Below are positions 33,673-42,507 of a stretch of 64,000 bases of DNA, one piece after another. Position numbers and translations under genes: made by a program. Source of the stretch: Pelatocladus maniniholoensis HA4357-MV3. GTDB lineage: Bacteria > Cyanobacteriota > Cyanobacteriia > Cyanobacteriales > Nostocaceae. The stretch is taken from assembly GCA_019359115.1 (NCBI GenBank), contig JAHHHW010000070.1, positions 1 to 64,000 of the forward strand. Direction: 5' to 3'. The notes under the pieces were generated by a model. The model saw only the letters and a program-made list of their open reading frames with translations, searched no databases and had not been told where the DNA came from. The stretch's first letter is position 1, and every line of letters starts with the position of its first letter.

Positions 33673-35082
33673 ATGCTCTACACTCATAATCAAAAGTTTC
33701 TTCCTTCGGTTAATACCGATGAGTTTCTACCGCCGATTAGTCGTTGGACAACTTTGGCTGGGATATTTTTGGTTCTCAATTTTGGTACAGCGATCGCTCT
33801 GGCTTCATATATTAAATATAATGTCAGTGTCAAGACTTCTGCAACTGTACGTCCTACAGGAGATGTGCGGATTGTACAACCAGAACTAGAAGGAACAGTT
33901 AAAGGTATTTTTGTTAAGGAAAATCAGATAGTTAAACAAGGAGATATAATTGCGAAACTTGATGATATGGAACTACATATCAAAAATAGCCAATTACAAA
34001 ACAGTATTGAAGAAAGTAAATTACAATTAATTCAAATTAAAGCTCAAACTCAAGCTTTAGATATTCAAATTGATGCTGAAAAAGAACTTATCGCTAGAAC
34101 AGTTATTTCTGCAAAAGCAGATTTAGAACATAATAAACGAGATTATCGAAATGAACAAGTTAAAACTCAAAGTGAATTACTATCAGCAGAAGCAAATTTA
34201 CAAAAAGCTGAGGCGAGTTTAAAAAAAGCCAATGCTGATTTGAAATTTGCTAAACAGGATCGAGAACGCTACAAAGAACTGTCACAATATGGAGCAATTG
34301 GGAAACGTGATTATGAGCAGAGAAAATTAGCTGTTGAGCAAGCACAATTAGAAGTAGAAGCTGAGAAAAGAGCTATAGATATAGCTAAAGCAACCCTTCA
34401 AACTGCAAAAGCTGCTCTTAATCCTAGTGAAGCAACTGTGGAAATTGCTCAGGAACGTATCGCGCAAGAAAAGGCGAAAGGTCAATCTAGCATTGCTGGT
34501 TTAATCAGAGAGAAAAACAGTTTAATTCAACGACAAATTGAACTTGTAAATCAAATTAAACAATATCAACAGGAACTACAAAAAAATATCATTCAAATGC
34601 AAAGTAGCGTCATTCGTGCTACTAGTGATGGTGTGATTCTCAAGCTGAATTTACGCAATCCTGGTCAGGTGGTGCGTCCCTCAGAACCTATTGCGGAGAT
34701 TGTCCCACATCACGCGCCTTTAATTGTGAAAGCCATAATTCCTGCGGCTGAAATTAAAAAGGTGGAAATTGGTCAAAAAGTGCAGATGCGAGTTGATGCT
34801 TGTCCATATCCCGATTATGGTACTCTTCAAGGTGTTGTGACTGCTATTTCTCCAGATACCATCGCACCTGTAAATAATTCAGATGCGATCGCAGCAACTA
34901 GTACAAGTCCTGCTGCTGGATCTTTTGAAGCAATGATTCAACCTGAAAATTATAGTTTTGGAAATCAGGAAAATACCTGTAATCTACAAGTTGGAATGAA
35001 TGCTTCTGCTGATATTATTTCTAAACAAGAAACAGCTCTGCAATTCTTACTGAGAAAGACTAGGTTAATTACTGATTTATAA
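33673..35082 (+). CDS. HlyD-family membrane fusion protein
   Basis: This 469-residue adaptor links an inner-membrane exporter to the outer envelope. One membrane helix is at about residues 26-47. A split lipoyl-like domain follows (RIVQPELEGTVKGIFVKENQIV and later VIRATSDGVILKLNLRNPGQVV), with a long coiled coil between them (about 110-310, rich in Lys/Glu/Ala), then a beta-barrel end. It lies 120 bp after the C39 exporter and belongs to the same cassette. A TolC-type outer membrane partner is not in the window. Confidence 0.92.
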   Translation: MLYTHNQKFLPSVNTDEFLPPISRWTTLAGIFLVLNFGTAIALASYIKYNVSVKTSATVRPTGDVRIVQPELEGTVKGIFVKENQIVKQGDIIAKLDDMELHIKNSQLQNSIEESKLQLIQIKAQTQALDIQIDAEKELIARTVISAKADLEHNKRDYRNEQVKTQSELLSAEANLQKAEASLKKANADLKFAKQDRERYKELSQYGAIGKRDYEQRKLAVEQAQLEVEAEKRAIDIAKATLQTAKAALNPSEATVEIAQERIAQEKAKGQSSIAGLIREKNSLIQRQIELVNQIKQYQQELQKNIIQMQSSVIRATSDGVILKLNLRNPGQVVRPSEPIAEIVPHHAPLIVKAIIPAAEIKKVEIGQKVQMRVDACPYPDYGTLQGVVTAISPDTIAPVNNSDAIAATSTSPAAGSFEAMIQPENYSFGNQENTCNLQVGMNASADIISKQETALQFLLRKTRLITDL

Positions 35083-35353
35083 GTTTAATGCTCTCGTGAA
35101 TGACAAAATCCCCGACTTCTTAAAGAAGTCGGGGATCTGATTTCTCGTTATTGCTAAATTATTATTGAGCAATAAAGTTTGAATTAATTCAATATTAAAT
35201 TATCTGGGAACATTAATGCAGTTTTAGGTAATACATACAGCGCTTTTGGACAAAAATATTGTCTAATTTAAGCAATTTATTTAGGGAAAAAATAGCATAT
35301 GCTATTTAATATTCCTAGATGTAATTAGGAAAACTCTAATAACTCTATGTGCT
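35083..35353. repeat. Intergenic palindrome
   Basis: ATCCCCGACTTCTT (35108-35121) and AAGAAGTCGGGGAT (35123-35136) form a 14-bp stem with a 1-nt loop, a dispersed cyanobacterial palindrome that may also act as a transcription barrier after the HlyD gene. The remainder is AT-rich. Confidence 0.7.
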
Positions 35354-36061
35354 GTGAATTACCAATTTGCTGTACAAATTTTAATTTTGATTTTCTACAT
35401 GATTACACTATTTTTTTTAGTGATAAATTTTTATAAAACTCAACAAGCATTGCAATGGTGGTCTTGTAGACAATCACTGAAAATGTTTTTGGAAGCAGAG
35501 AAAATTCGCGATGGTCTATTACAGGAATCTTTTACTATTCGTCGCAGCTTAGAACTCTTACCAGAAGGTAATTTAGAGTTATCGGCAAATCAAACTCAAG
35601 AACTTTTAAAAAAAATTGATAATTTTCATCAATCTCTAGCGCAGTTGAGCGATCGCTTATTTCCAGTATATATACAAGATAATTTGCCTTTGGCAATTCA
35701 GTATCTATTAGAACCGTGGCTTAGATCTCATTCTCACATATATTTCCATCTTGATATGCCTCAGTCTTGGCGACATGAATCAGCAGATCGTAGCCTCATT
35801 ATTTTAAGAACTATAGAGGAGTTACTTAGAATTAGTTTACCTGATTTTTTGACACAAATTTCTATTTACATATGTCTACAACAACAAGCTAATGTCGGCA
35901 AGCTAACATTACAAATTACTTACCCTGATATTTCCACTGTCGTATTTTACAAAAATTTACCGGAGCGAGAATTTATTTGTCAAACTTTTAGATTTTTAAC
36001 ATCAGGTAAATGTTTTTGTTGTAGTAATAACCTCAGTGTCGTTTGCTACTTATTTTGGTAA
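35354..36061 (+). CDS. Membrane-anchored degenerate histidine-kinase-like protein
   Basis: This 235-residue protein has a GTG start and an N-terminal membrane helix (about 5-25). A helical segment follows (EAEKIRDGLLQESFTIRRSL) that looks like a NarL-type kinase dimerisation region but lacks the ELHD phospho-acceptor motif. The rest resembles a remnant of the catalytic domain (ADRSLIILRTIEELLRISL) without an ATP-binding GxG motif. It precedes a LuxR-type regulator and a CHASE2 kinase, so it may be a regulatory pseudo-kinase partner. It could instead be a decaying kinase. Confidence 0.55.
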   Translation: MNYQFAVQILILIFYMITLFFLVINFYKTQQALQWWSCRQSLKMFLEAEKIRDGLLQESFTIRRSLELLPEGNLELSANQTQELLKKIDNFHQSLAQLSDRLFPVYIQDNLPLAIQYLLEPWLRSHSHIYFHLDMPQSWRHESADRSLIILRTIEELLRISLPDFLTQISIYICLQQQANVGKLTLQITYPDISTVVFYKNLPEREFICQTFRFLTSGKCFCCSNNLSVVCYLFW

Positions 36062-36325
36062 ATCAACATTACTTGATTTCGTTTATACTAGTATAATACA
36101 TCTTTAAATGAATTAAAATTTACCATCTTTAATATATAGTCTAAATTCTTTTCTTCCGTAGATTAAAAATAACACGCATAGACAATTACGGTCAAAATAT
36201 ACACAGTATTTGAAGCAGAAATTTTTTAACTCTTTGTACAGACGCGAGAAAAATTACATTTATACTGATTTTTAACTTCACAATTAGCCGTAATAGTGAT
36301 CTCATCAATTGTTGAGGTGTGAATT
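36062..36325. promoter_or_regulatory. AT-rich spacer before the LuxR-type regulator
   Basis: No gene is seen and the sequence is very AT-rich. It probably holds the promoter of the response regulator, but no specific motif is identified. Confidence 0.3.
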
Positions 36326-37003
36326 ATGAAACAGGCGTTAACAAAACAAGCATTACTAAAAATTTTAGTAATAGATGATCATGAATCAGTATTAGGCGGA
36401 ACTATAGAAGTGTTACGAAAAAAGTATGTGGATGCTGAGTTTCTGACAGCTGTCACAGCTCAAGAAGCACTTTCTCAAGTAGCGAATTTGCAACCTGATC
36501 TAGTAGTGATGGATCTTTCTCTACCAGAGAGTCCTGGCAAATTTGCACGACCAGATACAGGTGTAAAATTACTCAGAAACTTAATGAAAAACCATATCAA
36601 TTTAAATATTGTAGTCCAAAGCGCTCATGTAAGAACATTAGTCCGAATTAGACCTGATATTGATATTCATAAAGGAGGTTTTACAGTTGCAGATAAAAGT
36701 CTTTCTAGCCAAGAAATGTTAACTAGAGTAGATTGGGCTTTACAAGGATTAACTCATACAAAAGATATTAAAGGTGTTCATTATGGATTAGAAGTAAAAC
36801 CAGAATGGTTAAGGGTGCTAACTCTCGCATTTGAAGAAGGATTAACAGATAAGGCGATCGCAGAACAAATGTGTGTTGGCGAACGTATGGTACGTCATTA
36901 TTGGAGCAAGCTGCAAGATGCTTTAGATGTTTATCCTGAAGACGGTAAAAATATGCGAATTCAAACAGAAATGCGAGCTAGAGAAGAAGGATTAATTGAT
37001 TAA
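36326..37003 (+). CDS. NarL/LuxR-type response regulator
   Basis: This 225-residue regulator has a receiver domain with phospho-acceptor D63 (VVMDLSLPES), acidic residues at D17/D18 (VIDDHES) and a conserved Lys near 116-124. The C-terminal HTH (LTLAFEEGLTDKAIAEQMCV) resembles LuxR/NarL DNA-binding domains but reads GLTDKAIA where GxTNKEIA is usual. It is followed by a CHASE2 histidine kinase, so the two probably form a pair. The peptide-export cluster upstream is a possible target. Confidence 0.88.
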   Translation: MKQALTKQALLKILVIDDHESVLGGTIEVLRKKYVDAEFLTAVTAQEALSQVANLQPDLVVMDLSLPESPGKFARPDTGVKLLRNLMKNHINLNIVVQSAHVRTLVRIRPDIDIHKGGFTVADKSLSSQEMLTRVDWALQGLTHTKDIKGVHYGLEVKPEWLRVLTLAFEEGLTDKAIAEQMCVGERMVRHYWSKLQDALDVYPEDGKNMRIQTEMRAREEGLID

Positions 37004-37051
37004 TTGGGGATTGGGGATTAACAACAAAAAATAATCAACAATAAATAATAA

Positions 37052-38938
37052 ATGCAGGCTGGTGTGTGGAGAATCATTAAAGAGCAAATAATAATTTGGC
37101 GTGTAGGTTTATTACCAGGAATGACAGTCATAGTGCTGGTAATAATTACTCGTTTAAGTAGTTATATGCAATCTCTAGAGTGGTTAGCTTTTGATAATTT
37201 TCTACGTATACGTCCTGCTGAACCTATTGACGAACGTATTGTGATTGTCGGAATTAATGAAGAAGATATCCACAGTGTTGGAACATATCCCATCCCAGAC
37301 AGAGAAATTGCAGAACTACTGAGAAAACTAAATTCTCTCGCACCTAGAGTTATCGGTCTTGATATAGTCAAAGATTTACCTGTTGAACCTGGTCATACAG
37401 AATTAATTAGTGCATATAAAGATATTAAAAATTTAGTTGCGATTGAAAAAGTATTACCTGAGAAATTTTCTCCCCCACCAGCATTATCTCCAGAACAAGT
37501 TGGTTTTGCAGATCAAATTATTGATACTGATGGTAAATTACGACGTAGTTTATTAGCAACACCAATAAATCAAGAATACAAATTTTCTTTGTCTATTTTT
37601 TTAGCAAAAATTTACTTAGCTAGGGAAGGTTATAGCCTAGAAAATGGTATTCGTAATCCTAAAACTATTAGGTTTGGAAATATTGAACTACCCCAGTTTT
37701 TGCCTAATTCTGGAGCATATATCAGAACTGATGCTGGTGGAATACAGATATTGCTCAATTTTCGCAGTGGTTCAAAAAGATTTAGAATTTTATCTCTTAA
37801 TGATATTAAAAACGGAAGATATCAGCCGCAGTGGATACGCGATCGCATTGTCATTATTGGTGTAACTGCTCCTAGTGTCAAAGACTTCATCACTACTTCT
37901 GCTGTCACATCCATACAACCTGCTGAGGGACGCATTTATGGAGTGGAACTTCAAGCACATGCAAGTTCTGCAATCATTAGTGCTGTGCTAGATTCTCGAC
38001 CACTTTTGAATACTTGGACAGATTGCTGGGAATATGCATGGATCATATGCTGGGGGATTTTAGGAATTGCTTTCGCTAGACTTACCAAGTCCCCGTGGCG
38101 AAATCTTATTGCTGTTGTGATTGGTAGCGCCATTTTAACAGTTGTTAGTTATTTACTTTTGTTGTTTTGGGGTTTGTGGGTTCCACTAATACCAGCAATT
38201 CTCGTTTTAAATTTAAATGGTTTTGCAATGACGGCTTTATATCAATATGATCAAGCATTGCGTTCTAGAATTGAAGCCCGTCAAGCGCTAATTGAACGTA
38301 CTTTTGAAACAATTCATAACGGACCTTTGCAAACCTTGGCTAAAGCATTGAAGAGAATTCGCGAACAAGATTTATCCCCAGAAGAATTGCTACTAACACT
38401 TGAAAAAGATTTAGAAAAATTAAACTATGAATTACGGGGAATATATGAATTTTTACAAAGAGAACCTCTAACTCAAGATAGAAGTCTTTATTTAGGAAAA
38501 GGTTTACTGCTAAATTTACAAGACCCTATTCATACACTTCTCTATCAAGTTTATGACCATACACTACAGCGAGAATTTTCCTGCTTTCATACACTTAGGA
38601 TTAAAATAGTAACATTTGATCCTATTGAAGATTATCACTTAAGTATTGACCAAAAACGGGGACTCTGTAGATTCTTAGAAGAAGCTTTGTGTAACGTTGG
38701 TAAACACGCCACAGGTATAAGTCGTTTAGAGGTAAGTTGTACCCAAAATGAAGGATGGTACACTCTGAAAATAGTCGATGATGGCTTAGGTAGCATTTCT
38801 TCTAAAGAAGGTCGAGGAACACAACAATTTAGAATTTTAGCTAAATATCTCAAAGGAAAGTTTACGCGATCGCCTCTTTCTCCTCGCGGTACACTTTGTG
38901 AATTATCTTGGCCTATACCAAAGGTAGGTTTTTGGTAA
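37052..38938 (+). CDS. CHASE2-domain sensor histidine kinase
   Basis: This 628-residue sensor has an N-terminal membrane helix (about 15-37), an extracytoplasmic CHASE2 domain (FDNFLRIRPAEPIDERIVIVG onward, about 45-310) and two to three membrane helices (about 325-400). A HisKA_3-like dimerisation helix with phospho-acceptor H422 (ETIHNGPLQ) follows, then a HATPase domain with N-box EEALCNVGKH (about 543) and VDDGLG (about 575). The preceding response regulator is the likely partner. The CHASE2 domain is related to that of the CHAT protein at 18766-21126, and both are followed by a DUF928 gene. The ligand is unknown. Confidence 0.93.
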   Translation: MQAGVWRIIKEQIIIWRVGLLPGMTVIVLVIITRLSSYMQSLEWLAFDNFLRIRPAEPIDERIVIVGINEEDIHSVGTYPIPDREIAELLRKLNSLAPRVIGLDIVKDLPVEPGHTELISAYKDIKNLVAIEKVLPEKFSPPPALSPEQVGFADQIIDTDGKLRRSLLATPINQEYKFSLSIFLAKIYLAREGYSLENGIRNPKTIRFGNIELPQFLPNSGAYIRTDAGGIQILLNFRSGSKRFRILSLNDIKNGRYQPQWIRDRIVIIGVTAPSVKDFITTSAVTSIQPAEGRIYGVELQAHASSAIISAVLDSRPLLNTWTDCWEYAWIICWGILGIAFARLTKSPWRNLIAVVIGSAILTVVSYLLLLFWGLWVPLIPAILVLNLNGFAMTALYQYDQALRSRIEARQALIERTFETIHNGPLQTLAKALKRIREQDLSPEELLLTLEKDLEKLNYELRGIYEFLQREPLTQDRSLYLGKGLLLNLQDPIHTLLYQVYDHTLQREFSCFHTLRIKIVTFDPIEDYHLSIDQKRGLCRFLEEALCNVGKHATGISRLEVSCTQNEGWYTLKIVDDGLGSISSKEGRGTQQFRILAKYLKGKFTRSPLSPRGTLCELSWPIPKVGFW

Positions 38939-39222
38939 ATGTTTTGATTAAGAATAAAAACATTTTTCATGTATTTTTCTACAATACAAATGACTAAAAT
39001 CTGAAATGAATTTACTCTGTTACTAGTAATACAATTAAAGTGGATTATGTAGCATGGTTAACAAAATACTTGTTCGCGACTAATGGTAATAGCCAATGAT
39101 GTAAAACCAATTGCTAATCTTCTATGGTTAATGGCAATTAAAAATAAACAATAACTAATTATTAACCAGCTACATCTACCAATTAGTATATTTTTTTAGT
39201 GCAATGCCAAGAGGGAAAGATC
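38939..39222. other. Intergenic region before the second DUF928 gene
   Basis: This is AT-rich with TTGCTAATC and GGTTAATGG-like short repeats. No gene is seen; a promoter for the DUF928 gene is likely. Confidence 0.35.
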
Positions 39223-39963
39223 ATGACTCACACACAGTGGCTCTTGCACAAAGTTTTTAATCCCAAGGTTTTAACAATTTGTGCTTTGACCATTCCTTTC
39301 TCGTTTAGCCAGGTAACTTTAGCTGCATATAAACCCCCACCCGATCAAAAACCACCAAGTGGTTATACAGAATCATCGGGAACTAGGGGAAGATGCAAAG
39401 CTAGTGATGCTGATTCTTTAACCCTGCTTGCTCCTGTTACACACATTGGACAAACCACTTCAACTCATCCCACCTTTGCTTGGTTTGTAAGTAATCACCA
39501 AAGAGTACTGCTAGAATTCTCTATTTATGAGTTAAGCAGTAATGAGCAGCTCAAACTAACTTATAAATCTCGATTACAAAGTTCACCAGGGATTATGAAA
39601 GTTTCTGTTCCAGAAACTTTACCCGGTTTAGCCTTGGGTAAAAACTATCTATGGCAGGTAGAAATTTTGTGTGACTTTAACCATCCTTCACGCAATTTAC
39701 TTGCCACAGCAGACATTGCAATTGTACCCATACCAGGCAGTTTACAAGATGCACTCTATCGAAAACGCGATCGCACTCAAAGAGCTAGCCTCTATGCTGA
39801 AGCCGGGATGTGGTACGATGCCTTGGGTGAAGCTTTAGCTAACAGTAGTGATGGCCAATTGGGAAAACTGGCAATAAATTTACTAAAAGACCTAGCTAAC
39901 TTAGAAAAGTCGCCACAAATTAAGGATCTATATCTCATTGCTTTAGAAAAACATAATTTTTAA
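39223..39963 (+). CDS. Secreted DUF928 family protein (second copy)
   Basis: This 246-residue protein has a signal peptide (about 1-30, VLTICALTIPFSFSQVTLA). The DUF928 pattern matches the copy at 21541-22323: GTRGRCKASDADSLTLLAPV, THPTFAWFVS, and the helical tail RASLYAEAGMWYDALGEALA. GAGGGAAAG before the ATG at 39223 favours this start over 39199. It follows the CHASE2 kinase on the same strand, repeating the CHASE2-DUF928 arrangement. It probably acts in the periplasm or envelope; function is unknown. Confidence 0.8.
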   Translation: MTHTQWLLHKVFNPKVLTICALTIPFSFSQVTLAAYKPPPDQKPPSGYTESSGTRGRCKASDADSLTLLAPVTHIGQTTSTHPTFAWFVSNHQRVLLEFSIYELSSNEQLKLTYKSRLQSSPGIMKVSVPETLPGLALGKNYLWQVEILCDFNHPSRNLLATADIAIVPIPGSLQDALYRKRDRTQRASLYAEAGMWYDALGEALANSSDGQLGKLAINLLKDLANLEKSPQIKDLYLIALEKHNF

Positions 39964-39966
39964 GTA

Positions 39967-40026
39967 GAGACGCGATATATCGCGTCTGGTACAACCCCTT
40001 AACGGTATATTGAAAAAATTGGGATG
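39967..40026. repeat. Dispersed repeats after the DUF928 gene
   Basis: GAGACGCGATATATCGCGTC (39967 on) is a palindrome that recurs around 51371. It is followed by CGGTATATTGAAAAAATTGG (40003 on), which recurs at 8552. This junction of two repeat types suggests nested insertion. Confidence 0.7.
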
Positions 40027-40054
40027 TTCCCGAAGGACGTGGGATTCTTGGTTA

Positions 40055-40178
40055 TAGACCTCTTGCAAAAATATTTTTACCCCACCCTAACCCTAAGCGT
40101 AAACGGGGAGGGAACTAAATCTTCCCCCCGTGAACGGGGGGATTGAGGGGGGTTCATTCGACTTTTGCAAGAGGTCTA
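40055..40178. mobile_element. MITE-like element with AGACCTCTTGCAAAA ends
   Basis: The left end TAGACCTCTTGCAAAA (40055-40070) is matched by TTTTGCAAGAGGTCTA (40163-40178). The interior has palindromic CCCCCGT/ACGGGGG sequence. The left 19 bp recur at 49809, marking a second, degraded copy. No clear target duplication was seen. Confidence 0.7.
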
Positions 40179-40180
40179 AT

Positions 40181-40339
40181 ACATCGGCTTACATTGTGAA
40201 TGCATCGGCTGACATTGCGAATGCATCGGCTGACATTGCGAATGTAACGGCTGACATTGCGAATGTAACGGCTTACATTGTGAATGCATCGGCTTACATT
40301 GTGAATGTAACGGCTGACATTGCGAATGCATCGGCTTAC
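40181..40339. repeat. 21-bp tandem repeat, about 7.6 copies
   Basis: Seven full copies and a partial one of a 21-bp unit (GCATCGGCTKACATTGYGAAT and the variant GTAACGG...) lie in tandem. Because 21 is a multiple of 3, frames stay open on both strands (AYIVNAS on plus, RYIRNVS on minus), producing misleading ORFs. It lies right after the MITE-like element. The variants alternate non-randomly. Confidence 0.9.
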
Positions 40340-40414
40340 CAAAGAGAGGGGATAGGGATGAGGACTAAAGTCCTGACTACAAACTCTGCAAAGCTGGTGT
40401 GGCGGACTACTAGA

Positions 40415-41059
40415 TTAAGACTTACAGAAAATATTGGCATATCCAGAGCGGAACGATCGCACAGTTTCCGTTTCTGGGTTGTATTGATGTCGCCAGCTAC
40501 AACCCATGTCATTACTGAGGACATGAATAGAAACAGAAGGTGCAAATTGTGTAGTAGTTTTCACTGTATGGATATCATTGTCAGGAGGTAAAAACTGATA
40601 GATGTCACCTGCTTTGAGTTGCCGTACTGCTAACACTTCTAATTGAGCATGACCGGGAATATTGCCTTGATCTACACGTTGGTAAACCGTTTTTTCTTGT
40701 TTGCCTTTATACAAACCAACTAACCCCCAACTTTGATGATCGTAAATCGGTGTGGAAGCTCCGGGGGGAATAACTAAACTAAAAATAGTCAGAGAACTAT
40801 CTTGAGAGCGATACAGTAACCATTGACCGATGCCACCACCTATATTACTGTCAAGATTGGGTTGAGCAAAATTGCTTGGTAGCCAACCCTCTGTTTTTAG
40901 CAATTGTGAAAAATAGGGTTCTAAGGTGCAGAGTGTATCTGCCTGTTCTGTTTTGTGCAAGCTGATTTCACGAGCGATCGCAACAAATTGCAGCAATTCT
41001 GGACTATCGATAAACCATTGATCTGCTGTTGATGCTTCTAGAGGGGTTGTGTAAATCAT
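40415..41059 (-). CDS. Cupin protein, cysteine-dioxygenase-like
   Basis: This protein of about 215 residues has a cupin-like core: IFSLVIPPGASTPIYDHQSW, then GLVGLYKGKQEKTVYQRVD, AGDIYQFLPPDNDIHTVKTT and SVSIHVLSND. The layout resembles predicted metal-dependent cysteine dioxygenase-type enzymes of the double-stranded beta-helix superfamily, with candidate metal His in YDHQSW and DIHTV. The initiation ATG at 41059 has no strong ribosome binding site; a TTG at 41122 is the alternative. The substrate is not assured. It is divergent from the amino acid transporter downstream. Confidence 0.75.
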   Translation of the reverse strand: MIYTTPLEASTADQWFIDSPELLQFVAIAREISLHKTEQADTLCTLEPYFSQLLKTEGWLPSNFAQPNLDSNIGGGIGQWLLYRSQDSSLTIFSLVIPPGASTPIYDHQSWGLVGLYKGKQEKTVYQRVDQGNIPGHAQLEVLAVRQLKAGDIYQFLPPDNDIHTVKTTTQFAPSVSIHVLSNDMGCSWRHQYNPETETVRSFRSGYANIFCKS

Positions 41060-41343
41060 AGAGAAGTAATAAACGAAATCATACGAAAGAAGCGAAAATG
41101 CCCGATTTCGGGTAACTAACAAAACCCCTGTTACCTTATCTATTAATAATACTACTTTTTTTATAAAAAATTTATAAAAAACGGTATATCGATAGAGAAT
41201 CGATTATTTATGACCTATAGAGAATATTTTCATCGGTAGCGATCAAAATTAAGTGCTTTTTGTTGAGCAAAATACGTCAGACTATTAAATTAATTTCACT
41301 TGATCCCCAATCCCCAATCCCAATTTCAGGAGATGACAAATTA

Positions 41344-42393
41344 ATGTTGATGCGTAAATGGTATAAATGGAGTTTATTGCTGTTGGCTACTCTTCCCTTG
41401 ATTTTGTCAATGACTGCTTGTACTAGCAGATCAAGAGGTAGTACTAGCCGCTTAGATACAATCAAAAATCGTGGCAAGTTGATTTGTGGTGTTAGTGGAC
41501 AATTACCAGGATTTAGCTATGTCAAGGCTAATGGCGAATATGCAGGATTAGATGTAGATATTTGTCGAGCGATCGCAGCTGCTATTTTTAATGACCCGAA
41601 AAAAGTTGAATTTCGCAACTTAAACGCCAAAGAACGCTTTACTGCTGTGCAAACTGGTGAAGTAGATATTCTCAGTCGTAACACTACTTGGACTATCAGT
41701 CGCGATACCTCTGTCGGTTTAGAATTTGCACCAGTGGTGTTTTATGATGGTCAAGGTGTCATGGTACGTAAAAATAGCAACATTAAAAAGCTAGAGGATC
41801 TCAAAGGGAAATCCATCTGTACTCAAACTGGAACTACCAATGAACAGAACCTCAGTGACCAAATGCGACAAAGAGGAATTACTTACAAACCACTTGTCTT
41901 TGAAGATGTAAATACTGCTTACACTACTTATGAACAAGGTCGCTGTGAAGCTATCACTTCCGACCGTTCGCAGCTAGTTTCTCGCCGTAGCGCCTTCCCA
42001 AAACCTGATGAGCATGTGGTGTTGGATGTAGTACTTTCTAAAGAACCTTTAACACCCGCAGTCGCCAACGGAGATTCTAAGTGGTTCGATGTTGTTAAAT
42101 GGACTGTGTATGGTTTGATGAATGCAGAAGAATTAGGTGTGAATTCGCAAAATGTGAGTCAATTAACTAATAGTACGAATCCAGAAATCAAACGGCTTTT
42201 AGGAACAGAAGGGGATTTAGGAAAAGGAACTGGTCTTTCAAATGATTTTGTCGTCAGAATTGTTAAAAGTGTGGGAAATTATGGTGAAATTTACGAGCGT
42301 AATTTAGGTAAGAATTCAGAGTTAAAACTAGATAGAGGTTTAAACAGACCTTGGAATAAAGGTGGAATTATGTACGCTCCACCATTTCGATAA
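41344..42393 (+). CDS. natF: Polar amino acid ABC transporter, substrate-binding lipoprotein (NatF-like)
   Basis: This protein of about 349 residues binds amino acids outside the membrane. The signal ends in a lipobox MTAC, giving a lipid-anchored protein. RLDTIKNRGKLICGVSGQLP and GLDVDICRAIAAAIF are typical of the general L-amino acid (AapJ/BztA) family. ATG 41344 has AGGAG upstream; the longer frame from 41260 is rejected. It begins a four-gene cluster (binding protein, two permeases, ATPase) in the order known for the Anabaena NatFGH-BgtA system. Assignment is by order and family. Confidence 0.87.
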   Translation: MLMRKWYKWSLLLLATLPLILSMTACTSRSRGSTSRLDTIKNRGKLICGVSGQLPGFSYVKANGEYAGLDVDICRAIAAAIFNDPKKVEFRNLNAKERFTAVQTGEVDILSRNTTWTISRDTSVGLEFAPVVFYDGQGVMVRKNSNIKKLEDLKGKSICTQTGTTNEQNLSDQMRQRGITYKPLVFEDVNTAYTTYEQGRCEAITSDRSQLVSRRSAFPKPDEHVVLDVVLSKEPLTPAVANGDSKWFDVVKWTVYGLMNAEELGVNSQNVSQLTNSTNPEIKRLLGTEGDLGKGTGLSNDFVVRIVKSVGNYGEIYERNLGKNSELKLDRGLNRPWNKGGIMYAPPFR

Positions 42394-42507
42394 TATTTCA
42401 ATAATTTGAAAATTCAAGAAATCTGTGGATTGATTTTTGAGGTCAATCCAAAATCTATAGACGCCCTATGGGTGGCTTATCAAAGAGTAATCCAAACTCC
42501 AAATCGA

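Noticed and set aside
35108-35136. Rho-independent terminator after the HlyD gene
   Set aside because: Perfect stem but no T-run; it matches dispersed palindromes (ATCCCCGACTT), so it was listed as a repeat.
40130-40591. 153-codon plus-strand frame and two minus-strand frames
   Set aside because: They are produced by the 21-bp tandem repeat, whose period is a multiple of three; the 3' part is antisense to the cupin gene.
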